Positions 14,001 to 21,300 of a stretch of 37,424 bases of DNA are shown here, in pieces. Under the pieces are notes generated by a model. It was not told the origin of the DNA, did not search any database, and saw nothing but the letters and a program-made list of their open reading frames with translations. The position numbers and the translations under genes were made by a program. Source of the stretch: RGIG2206 sp045648425 (GTDB taxonomy: Bacteria > Bacillota > Clostridia > Oscillospirales > Acutalibacteraceae); assembly GCA_045648425.1 (NCBI GenBank), contig JAZRNV010000113.1:1-37424 (forward strand), read 5' to 3'. How positions within the stretch are numbered: position 1 is the stretch's first letter; every line of letters begins with the position of its first letter.

Positions 14001-16325
14001 TTAGTCTAACCCCCTCTTTTTCAGCGCTTGGCGCTGAATGTTTGCCAATCGGTAATACTCACCCTTTTGCTCAATGAGCTGACGGTGAGTGCCTCGCTCA
14101 ACCACCTTGCCTTCTTCAATAACCAAAAGGAAGTCGGCATCACGCAGGGTGGAAAGTCGGTGAGCTACCGAAATGGTTGTACGGCCCTTTATAAGCTCTG
14201 CCAGGGCCTGCTGAATGTTTTGCTCTGTTTCGGTATCAACGGCGGCGGTGGCCTCATCCAGCATCAAAATTTTAGGATCGGTCAATATAGCTCTTGCTAT
14301 ACTCAGCCGTTGCCGCTCACCGCCTGAAAGCTGACGGCCCGAGGTGCCAATCAGTGTATCGTAACCGTCGGGCAAATTCATAATAAAATCGTGGGCACTG
14401 GCCGCCTTTGCCGCCTCCACAATTTGTTCGGGGGTAGCATCGGGGCGCGCATAGGCAATGTTTTCAGCCACGCTGCCCATAAATATGTAGGTTTCTTGAG
14501 AAACCATAGCCACCAGGCCGCGAAGATCCTTCATAGCTATGTCTCTTATATCCACACCGTCAATAAGCACCTGACCCTCGTCAACGTCATAAAGACGGCT
14601 GATAATATTAAGCAAGGTGGATTTGCCTGCACCCGAACGGCCGACAATGCCAAGCATCTCGCCCGATTTTACGCTGAATGAAACATCGGTAAGCACAGGG
14701 TTGCCCTTATCATAGGCGAAGCAAACATTTTTGAGCTCTATATCCCCTTTTATGTGTTCCATAACAACGGGGTGCTCACTCTCAACCACTTCGGGTTGGG
14801 CGTCGATTATTTCAAATATTCGCTGGGCGCTGTTCATACAATTTACCCACTGGCGCATAAACATCGAGATAGTATCAATGGGACCCGACAGCATACCCAC
14901 ATAGCCCGTAAAGGTAATAAGCAGGGCATAATCCATACCTGAGGTGCGGTTGAGTATCATACAGGCGCCTGCAGCAAAAACAACCATATTTGCCAATTCT
15001 CTTGCGGCAGCAAAAATAGCGGTTATGCGACTTTCTGTGTCAACAATAGCTACCTCCGCATCGCGCACAAAGCGGTTGTATGAGTCAAAGCGCTTATTTT
15101 CATCATCCTGCCTGCCAAAAGCGCGCACAACTCTGGCACCCACAATGTTGTCGTTTACGCCCGAATTGAGCTTGCGCGCCGCACGGTGTCTGCGCCCAAA
15201 GGCCATCCACAACCTAGGCATAATGAAATAGCTTATAACCGACGACACGGGCAGCAGCACTATTGCCGCCAAAGCCAGCAGGGGCTTTAAGCTGAACATT
15301 ATAATTGCCGCCACAATAACCGTAACCAGGTCAACCATCAACGCAGGCAGGTTGTCAATAAACATACCCGTAACCTGGTCGGCATCATCCAGCACGCGCG
15401 ACATAAGGGTGCCTGTCTCTCGAGACTGGTAAAAGCTGATTGACAGGCGGCTCATGGCATCAAAAACCTTGTTTTTAATATCTCTGATAACCTTGGGGAT
15501 AAATTTTGCCACTATAAAGCTGTGCAAAAGGGTAAAGGTCTGATTGAACAGTTTGACGGCCAGCATTGCCGCCACCGTCAAAAGCAAGGCGGCCGCGGCC
15601 TTTTCAATTTCAGAGGTGCCTATGTTTTTTTCAAGCACCTCACCGAAAAGAACGTTACCGTTTAAATAAGGAGTAACCAGGCCCACAAGAGCTGTTGCTA
15701 AAAAGCAGAACACTACCGCAACCACTTTTATTGAATATGGTTTAAAAAAGCCCATCAGTCGAGAAAATTGACCGAGACGGCTTTTGAAACCGGCTCCCTT
15801 GCCCGCTGCTGCAACAAAGTGAGGTCGACCCATACCCATCGGGCCGCCGCGCCCCATAGGTGGGCCGTGGCCTGTAGGAGGTGCAGAATGCCCCTCATCC
15901 ATCTTAGTCACAAATCGGGCAAGTCGCCTGAGCTCTGCCGCACGGCTTTCGCTTGTTACAGCCAGAAGATGCTGCTGCCCGTCCATTTCGGCCACCAAGG
16001 ACACACACGCAACCTGAGATTCCACAGAAAGGGATGTTATATCAGACAACGGATAAAACTCTTTTGCAGAGTCTTTTTCCGGAGGAGTTGGCTTTTTATC
16101 GGTCATATTAAGGCGCTTGGTAAGTCGGGGCGAGCTGAATATATAAAGCCCCTCATCGGTCAGCACCACATACCCCTTACGGTAACGCAACTGCTTATCC
16201 ATATCGGTGGGACAAACCGCCTTGATTTGCTTTGGCTCTATTCCCCACGCTGTAAAAAATTCGGAAAACGGAATTTTTTCAGGTTGCTTTTCGTCAGCGA
16301 AACAGGGGTTTGGGGATTTTTCCAC
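14001..16325 (-). CDS. ABC exporter (permease-ATPase fusion) with PH-like N-terminal domain and Gly/Pro/Met-rich linker
   Basis: This is a 774-residue half-transporter. Residues 1-144 form a cytoplasmic domain related to that of the downstream exporter (RKGYVVLTDEGLYIFS matches RGYIVVLQDELWVLQ). Residues 145-179 are a low-complexity linker rich in Gly, Pro, Met and His. Six membrane segments and a canonical ATPase follow: GRSGAGKST, LSGGERQR, ILMLDEATAAVD and VAHRLSTL. GTG at 16325 is preceded by AAAGGACGGTGA. A near-consensus promoter sits 50 bases upstream, so this is the first gene of the operon with DUF1854 and the second exporter. Both exporters have intact catalytic sites, so homodimers or a symmetric heterodimer are both possible. 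The substrate is unknown. Confidence 0.87.
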   Translation of the reverse strand: MEKSPNPCFADEKQPEKIPFSEFFTAWGIEPKQIKAVCPTDMDKQLRYRKGYVVLTDEGLYIFSSPRLTKRLNMTDKKPTPPEKDSAKEFYPLSDITSLSVESQVACVSLVAEMDGQQHLLAVTSESRAAELRRLARFVTKMDEGHSAPPTGHGPPMGRGGPMGMGRPHFVAAAGKGAGFKSRLGQFSRLMGFFKPYSIKVVAVVFCFLATALVGLVTPYLNGNVLFGEVLEKNIGTSEIEKAAAALLLTVAAMLAVKLFNQTFTLLHSFIVAKFIPKVIRDIKNKVFDAMSRLSISFYQSRETGTLMSRVLDDADQVTGMFIDNLPALMVDLVTVIVAAIIMFSLKPLLALAAIVLLPVSSVISYFIMPRLWMAFGRRHRAARKLNSGVNDNIVGARVVRAFGRQDDENKRFDSYNRFVRDAEVAIVDTESRITAIFAAARELANMVVFAAGACMILNRTSGMDYALLITFTGYVGMLSGPIDTISMFMRQWVNCMNSAQRIFEIIDAQPEVVESEHPVVMEHIKGDIELKNVCFAYDKGNPVLTDVSFSVKSGEMLGIVGRSGAGKSTLLNIISRLYDVDEGQVLIDGVDIRDIAMKDLRGLVAMVSQETYIFMGSVAENIAYARPDATPEQIVEAAKAASAHDFIMNLPDGYDTLIGTSGRQLSGGERQRLSIARAILTDPKILMLDEATAAVDTETEQNIQQALAELIKGRTTISVAHRLSTLRDADFLLVIEEGKVVERGTHRQLIEQKGEYYRLANIQRQALKKRGLD

Positions 16326-16372
16326 AGTTGTTCACCGTCCTTTGCAAAATTTAGAAATAATTATCTACGATA

Positions 16373-16401
16373 ATTATACCACCCAAAAAAATATATGTCA
16401 A
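16373..16401 (-). promoter_or_regulatory. Near-consensus sigma-A promoter of the exporter-DUF1854-exporter operon
   Basis: On the - strand, TTGACA (16401-16396) and TATAAT (16378-16373) are exact consensus hexamers with a 17-base spacer. The leader to the GTG at 16325 would be about 40 bases. Confidence 0.85.
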
Positions 16402-16429
16402 TGAACTTTGAATTCTTTAAATTTTTTTG

Positions 16430-16458
16430 TTGCAAATATACAAAATTCGTGGTATAAT
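16430..16458 (+). promoter_or_regulatory. Promoter of the dockerin/GH74-like gene
   Basis: TTGCAA (16430-16435) and TATAAT (16453-16458) are separated by 17 bases. The leader of about 85 bases ends in the ribosome site GGAGGA (16537-16542). The promoter is back to back with the divergent exporter promoter, with 28 bases between their -35 elements. Confidence 0.8.
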
Positions 16459-16551
16459 GTGTAATACTTGTTAATCTTTAGCTTCATATGTGACTTTTTT
16501 ATGTGCATAAAGTAGAGGGTTTTCAAAATTTCTTTTGGAGGATACACACAA

Positions 16552-18915
16552 ATGCGTAAAATTCTTTGCACATTGCTCGCACTGGTGCTGGTTATCTCTA
16601 TGACCGTTATTCCTGCCTCAGCAGAGCAAAACTCTTATCTTTACGGTGACACCGATTTTAACGGAAAGCTCACCGCTTCTGACTTTCTAACCATTCAAAA
16701 CTACTTGCTTAAGCACACCGTTATGGTAGGCAATGCCGACCAGGCGGCCGACATAGATGCCAATAACGCCATTGCAAGTGATGACCTTTTGATGCTTAAG
16801 CAGCATCTGCTTGGTGTTAAAGCAATCAGCACCACCTTCGTCCCCCGCGTTTGGTCTGCTGTTCCCATGACCAGCGCAAGCATGGCTGCTTCAGGCATTA
16901 TCGGCGGCGAGGGATGCCAGGTGCTTCAGTATATCACTTTTGATGAGAACGACGGCAACATCGCTTATGTAGGCACTGACGTTGGCGGTATGTACAAATC
17001 TACCGACGGTGGCATTACATGGACTCAAAACTCTGTGGGCTTGGCTTCTGTCGGTGCCGCCTGTCTTAAGACCGACCCCAAAAACGGTAACCGCATTCTT
17101 GTTTCGGGCGTAAGCTCAGGACAGAACAAAAACAACGGCGTTTACCTTTCTACCAACGGTGGCGAATCCTTCACCGCTGTTCTTACCGACTTTGAAGGTC
17201 TTGGCTACACCAACACCGGTGGTCAGAACGACCGCCGCAGCTCTATCGCATTTGACCCCTCAAGCTATGATGCAGCCAAGGGCTATTGCACCACTGCATA
17301 CTTCTTATACTGCGACAACTACCCCGGCAGTGACCCCGTTGACGGCACTATCGGTGTGCTTTATAAGTCTACCGACGGCGGCGTCACCTGGACCGAAATG
17401 GCAAAAAGCGCTGACTACAGAAAGGGTCACATTGCAGTTCATCCCACCAGCGGCTATGTTTACATCGCTGCTGTAGGCGGTTTCTATCTTTCTACCAACG
17501 GTGGCTCATCCTTCTCCAGAAAAGCACAGGGCAACTTTACCGGTATGGATGTAATTTCTACCCAGCCCAACAATGTTTACCTTTGCGGCTCTATGACAAG
17601 CGGCTCTTTCTGGAATCAGACCACCACTACCGGTGTGTTCCTTTCTACCAACAGCGGAAGCAGCTTCTCTACCTTGAACAGCAATACCGGTGCTTCATAC
17701 CCCGTAAGAATCGAAGTCAGCCCCGTTGACCCCAACTATATGGTTTTTGACAACGATATGATGACCAATGAAGGCAGCTACTCCAACGCTCCTTATTATT
17801 CACAAGATGGTGGTAAGACCTGGGCAGCAGCTACCAAGAACAACACCAACTCTGTTATTCCCAACAACAACCGTTGGGGTGTATACGCCTGGAGTCCCAC
17901 AGACAAAAACATCTGTCTCTCCTTCGGCGGTGACTGGGTCACCCGCTCCACCGACGGTGCAAAGACCTTTAAGTGGTCTAACAGCGGCTACAACGGTGCT
18001 GCTGTAACCGACATCTCTGTTAACGTTAACAATCCTGCTCTTATGGCAACCACTAACCAAGACTATAAGGGCTTCTATTCTACCGACTACGGCAAGACCT
18101 GGAAGTACGTTAAGTGCTGGGGCACTCAGAGTTGGGGCGGCTATGCTTACGGCTCTTATGCCGTAACCGACAAGATTCTCGTTGGCCTTGTTGCTACCGG
18201 TTGGTATGACCCCAGATACATCTATGTTTCTACCGACGGTGGCCAAACCGCTACCAACACCGGCATTCAGGTTAATGGAACTTACTCCAACTCTGTAACC
18301 GGTATGAAGGGCGACAACAACATCGTTTTCGCTTCCAACTACCGTTCAACCGACCAGGGCAATACCTGGACTCAGATGACCGGCTGTATCACAGTATTTG
18401 GCGGTGACGAGAAGACCGTTTACGGTGTAAACGCTGACGGTAATCCCGTTAAGTCAACCGACAAGGGTGCTACCTGGTCTGTTATCAGCACATCATACTC
18501 CAGCGGCGTTACCGATATGTGCTATGATGCAATGGGCAACCGCTTGATTGTTGTAAAGAGCTCTAATGTTTATGGCATCAGCTGCACTGACGGCACCTCC
18601 AAGAAACTCTTTGACGGCAGCACTCAGGATGCTTACGGTTCTTACACCACCTTCCGTTGTGTTGAGGTTGACCCCACTAACAGCAATGTTATCTTCTTAG
18701 GTAACGCTAAGCAGACCTACGCTTCTGACCTTGGTTTGCTCAAGACCACCGACGGCGGTCAGACCTGGGTTAATATGACCTCTACCGCAGGTAATATGCT
18801 CAACGGTGATCAGGGCGGTCGCGAAATCACGAAGATCGCTATCAACCCCGCAACCCGTCAAGTATTTGCATCCGGTTCTTGCCGCGGCATTTACAAGATG
18901 GCTATTGACCAATAA
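16552..18915 (+). CDS. Secreted dockerin-containing Asp-box propeller hydrolase, GH74-like
   Basis: This 787-residue secreted protein starts with a signal peptide (cleavage likely after ASA, residues 22-24). A type I dockerin follows at about 30-92, with two calcium loops: DTDFNGKLTASD at 33-44 and a second at 67-78. The remainder is a propeller with at least nine Asp-box repeats of the form S-T-D-G-G-x-T-W. The first blade carries YVGTDVGGMYKSTDGG, the TDVGG motif that holds one catalytic Asp (D143) in GH74 xyloglucanases. GGDW (D461) could be the partner, but the spacing is shorter than in characterised enzymes. The dockerin should plug it into a cellulosome-like cohesin scaffold, absent from this window. 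Xyloglucan cleavage is a reasonable but unproven guess. The N-terminal dockerin position is less common than C-terminal. Codon use is tidy and repetitive, suggesting high expression. Confidence 0.75.
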   Translation: MRKILCTLLALVLVISMTVIPASAEQNSYLYGDTDFNGKLTASDFLTIQNYLLKHTVMVGNADQAADIDANNAIASDDLLMLKQHLLGVKAISTTFVPRVWSAVPMTSASMAASGIIGGEGCQVLQYITFDENDGNIAYVGTDVGGMYKSTDGGITWTQNSVGLASVGAACLKTDPKNGNRILVSGVSSGQNKNNGVYLSTNGGESFTAVLTDFEGLGYTNTGGQNDRRSSIAFDPSSYDAAKGYCTTAYFLYCDNYPGSDPVDGTIGVLYKSTDGGVTWTEMAKSADYRKGHIAVHPTSGYVYIAAVGGFYLSTNGGSSFSRKAQGNFTGMDVISTQPNNVYLCGSMTSGSFWNQTTTTGVFLSTNSGSSFSTLNSNTGASYPVRIEVSPVDPNYMVFDNDMMTNEGSYSNAPYYSQDGGKTWAAATKNNTNSVIPNNNRWGVYAWSPTDKNICLSFGGDWVTRSTDGAKTFKWSNSGYNGAAVTDISVNVNNPALMATTNQDYKGFYSTDYGKTWKYVKCWGTQSWGGYAYGSYAVTDKILVGLVATGWYDPRYIYVSTDGGQTATNTGIQVNGTYSNSVTGMKGDNNIVFASNYRSTDQGNTWTQMTGCITVFGGDEKTVYGVNADGNPVKSTDKGATWSVISTSYSSGVTDMCYDAMGNRLIVVKSSNVYGISCTDGTSKKLFDGSTQDAYGSYTTFRCVEVDPTNSNVIFLGNAKQTYASDLGLLKTTDGGQTWVNMTSTAGNMLNGDQGGREITKIAINPATRQVFASGSCRGIYKMAIDQ

Positions 18916-18933
18916 TTAACGGCTTATACATTC

Positions 18934-18965
18934 GCCCTGCGTCTGAAAAGGCGCAGGGCTTTTTT
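18934..18965 (+). terminator. Rho-independent terminator after the dockerin gene
   Basis: The stem GCCCTGCGTC/GGCGCAGGGC (18934-18943 and 18950-18959) with loop TGAAAA is followed by six T. It lies 18 bases after the stop codon. Confidence 0.93.
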
Positions 18966-18966
18966 G

Positions 18967-18995
18967 TTGAAAAATGCGATTATTTGTGATATAAT
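18967..18995 (+). promoter_or_regulatory. Possible promoter reading into the repeat element
   Basis: TTGAAA (18967-18972) and TATAAT (18990-18995) are spaced by 17 bases. The -10 hexamer is formed by the outer end of the element's left terminal repeat, while the -35 lies in flanking DNA behind the terminator T-run. It would drive a transcript of the five-hairpin element towards, and antisense to, the end of dacF. Confidence 0.4.
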
Positions 18996-19192
18996 GATTG
19001 TTGTTTGTCGAAACGCTTGAAAGCGCTTCGACAAGCCACTTTTTAAGCGGATATAGCAAAATTAAATCAAAGAATTTAATTTTGCACAACATTCATTGCA
19101 ATGGATATGGACAAATTTTCAAAGAAAATTTGCCGCAAAATCAAAGATTTTGTGTCAAAACAAGTTTGTTTCGACTAACCATAACCATTATA
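18990..19192. mobile_element. Complete MITE-like element with five hairpins (copy 2)
   Basis: The ends form a 25-bp imperfect inverted repeat (18990-19014 against 19168-19192, 21 of 25 matching, outer TATAATG and inner GTCGAAAC blocks perfect). Outer TA at each end could be a TA target duplication as in IS630/Tc1-type insertions. Inside are five consecutive stem-loops: 19005-19034, 19056-19085 (12-bp stem), 19112-19132 (9-bp stem, loop AAA), 19136-19152 (7-bp stem, loop AAA) and 19154-19175. There is no transposase gene and no convincing coding frame. The right end overlaps the last codons of dacF and supplies its stop. A near-identical partial copy begins the window. An alternative is a structured RNA gene or a large intergenic repeat family rather than a transposable element. 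Confidence 0.75.
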
Positions 19193-20435
19193 ACATAAAC
19201 GTGTGCTGCAGCATTCGTAGCATAGCATTGACAAAATTCATTTCATCAACATCTTCAGCGGCAACAATATCCGTAGTGGCAACAGTTTCACCATTTAGCT
19301 TTACTGTTACTCTGCCAACAGTATCGCCCTTGTTTATCGGCGCTTTAATGCTTTGAGGTAAATTAAAATGTGTTTCTATATTCTTTTCTTGACCTTTTTC
19401 TAATAAAAAAGAAATATTTTTCGGTTCTTCCAGCTCAATATTTGTTTTTGTACCTTTTGTAACATCAACCGTCTTGTTTTTTAGTTCAAATTTCATCTCT
19501 TTGAACTCATAATTTGCAAAGCCACTGTCCAAAAGTTTCTTTGCCGATCTGAAGCGATCATCACTTGTTGAGGCGCCCATAACAACTGCTATTAAATGCA
19601 GTCCATTTCTTTTTGCAGATGCAGAAACACAGCAACCTGCGCCATTTGTTGTACCTGTTTTTAATCCCGTTGCACCGTCATAAAACCTCACTAACTTATT
19701 AGTGTTAACCAGTTGCGTTGCACCGTTACGCAACGTATCCATCCATATGGTTGAATATTCAAATATTTTGTCGTGCTTCAATAATTCTTTTGACATTATT
19801 GCAATATCTCTTGCAGTTGAATAATGTCCTTCCGCATCAAGTCCTGAACAATTTTTAAACACTGTAGAATTCATACCCAACTCTTCGCACTTATCATTCA
19901 TCATTTTTACAAAAGCTTCTTCACTTCCTGCAACCGCTTCAGCCAGCACGCAGGTTGCGTCGTTTGCCGAGCCAATTATCACAGCTTTAAGGAGATCGTC
20001 AACTGTCATTTTTTCATTAGGTTCAAGCCAAATCTGTGAGCCGCCCATCGAAGCTGCGTGTTCGCTGCAGGTTACAACGGTGTGATAATTCATTGCTCCG
20101 CTCTCTATATACTCCATAATTAGAATCAGTGACATAACCTTAGTTATAGATGCCGGCGGAAGCTTTTCATCGGCATTTTTTTCATACATCACTTTGCCGC
20201 TTGATTGCTCAATCAAAATAGCGGATTTAGCATCAACTACAACTGATGAAACAGGTGAAGATGCTGTAGGTATATCTCCGTTTTCATAGCTATCCAGCAT
20301 TCCTTCTGTATAATATTCGGTAACGATTCTGTTTTTTGTATTTTCATCTACATATTTGTCGCTTATGTCAGCATATGCAGAAAAGCTAAAGGTTATAAAT
20401 AATACCAAACTAACCGCAATATTAATCAATTTCAC
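19188..20435 (-). CDS. dacF: D-alanyl-D-alanine carboxypeptidase, DacF/PBP5 family
   Basis: This 415-residue secreted penicillin-binding protein trims the terminal D-Ala from peptidoglycan pentapeptides. It has a signal peptide of about 22 residues, then the three active-site motifs: SxxK at S96-K99 (ASITKV), SxN at S156-N158 (GSAND) and KTG at 259-261. A C-terminal beta domain (about 310-395) ends in a short amphipathic tail (AMLRMLQHTFML) that would anchor it to the membrane. Clostridial homologues include sporulation-associated DacF and vegetative DacA, and the context does not decide. The start is GTG at 20435 after AAGGCGG. Its last Leu codon and TAA stop lie inside the right terminal repeat of the neighbouring element, so insertion may have remodelled the C-terminus. 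No ordinary terminator follows. Confidence 0.9.
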   Translation of the reverse strand: MKLINIAVSLVLFITFSFSAYADISDKYVDENTKNRIVTEYYTEGMLDSYENGDIPTASSPVSSVVVDAKSAILIEQSSGKVMYEKNADEKLPPASITKVMSLILIMEYIESGAMNYHTVVTCSEHAASMGGSQIWLEPNEKMTVDDLLKAVIIGSANDATCVLAEAVAGSEEAFVKMMNDKCEELGMNSTVFKNCSGLDAEGHYSTARDIAIMSKELLKHDKIFEYSTIWMDTLRNGATQLVNTNKLVRFYDGATGLKTGTTNGAGCCVSASAKRNGLHLIAVVMGASTSDDRFRSAKKLLDSGFANYEFKEMKFELKNKTVDVTKGTKTNIELEEPKNISFLLEKGQEKNIETHFNLPQSIKAPINKGDTVGRVTVKLNGETVATTDIVAAEDVDEMNFVNAMLRMLQHTFML

Positions 20436-20535
20436 GATAAAACCGCCTTAAATCAGATTATAAATAACATATGTTTACAATGCTTGTTTTATGATAAATT
20501 CAATTAATTTACAAACACTAGACAAGGTGGTTATT

Positions 20536-21288
20536 TTGAAAAAATTATGGTATTTATTAGTCGTTCTGTTACTTCTTTGCAGCTGTGAAAAAAACACGGT
20601 TAAAACATATACAGTAACAGACGAGACAGGAATTAAAAAGATTGTATCTTACGGTACTGTAATATGCGATGAAATAATATATGCAGAAATCCCAGACAAC
20701 AGTAAAATTATATCCTCCTGCAAGTTGGGGGAAAGGGTAGACTGCGGACAAACCCTGGTGGAATATCAGCATAATGGAATTAGTAAAAAGATTAATGCCA
20801 CAAATAACGGAATTATATGCCAACCAAAAGACAAGATAAAAGGTATATACTACTACAATATGGATAATGTAACCGTGGCTACTGAAATACCGGAAACCGA
20901 AATAAGACACATTGAAATCGGAAATGAAGTAAATCTGATAGGGGAGGGGCTGGCAAAAAACAAGTACAACGGAACTGTAATCCAAATCTCCCCCAGTGCC
21001 AAAAAAGAGCAAAACGGTACTTTTGTAGAGTGTAAAATCAAACTAAACAATCCTGACAAAAGCATTATGCCGGGTTTTTCCATCAGAATTGAACGTGAAA
21101 TTGAATTAAAGAATTCTGTAAAAATTCCAATAGAAGCAATAAATTACGACAAAAACGGATGCTATGTTATTATAATAAAAAATGAGCGTAGCGCTAAAAA
21201 ATATATCGAAAATATTTTGTTTAATGACGGCCAGTATGCTGTTTGCGAAGGAATTAATTATAATGAAACACTAAAAATTAAAGAGTAG
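20536..21288 (+). CDS. HlyD/MacA-like lipoprotein adaptor subunit
   Basis: This 250-residue protein starts with KKLWYLLVVLLLLCSC, a lipoprotein signal ending in a plausible lipobox (LCSC). A short biotinyl-lipoyl-like beta region follows (SYGTVICDEIIYAEIPDNSKIISSCKLGERVDCGQTLVEYQ, with the GERVxxGQxL turn typical of membrane-fusion proteins). Then come a barrel-like domain (IEIGNEVNLIGEG...YNGTVIQISPSA) and a membrane-proximal part (IPIEAINYDKNGCYVIII). It lacks a long coiled-coil hairpin, as is common in Gram-positive homologues. TTG at 20536 is chosen because AAGGTGG ends 5 bases upstream and the lipoprotein signal then starts properly. A FtsX/MacB-type permease follows 12 bases later, so the two probably form an efflux or envelope complex. 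Sequence conservation is weak, so the family call is moderate. Confidence 0.65.
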   Translation: MKKLWYLLVVLLLLCSCEKNTVKTYTVTDETGIKKIVSYGTVICDEIIYAEIPDNSKIISSCKLGERVDCGQTLVEYQHNGISKKINATNNGIICQPKDKIKGIYYYNMDNVTVATEIPETEIRHIEIGNEVNLIGEGLAKNKYNGTVIQISPSAKKEQNGTFVECKIKLNNPDKSIMPGFSIRIEREIELKNSVKIPIEAINYDKNGCYVIIIKNERSAKKYIENILFNDGQYAVCEGINYNETLKIKE

Positions 21289-21300
21289 GTTTGAATTAAC

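Noticed and set aside
16980..18790. Recurring DNA such as TCTACCGACGGTGGC, at first sight a repeat array
   Set aside because: The repeats are in frame, irregularly spaced and encode the S-T-D-G-G Asp-box of a propeller. They are not a CRISPR or satellite array.
18998..19198. A 66-codon + strand reading frame inside the repeat element, with an overlapping one from 19096 to 19356
   Set aside because: They cross the hairpins and terminal repeat, lack ribosome sites, start at unsupported codons, and the longer one runs antisense through dacF.
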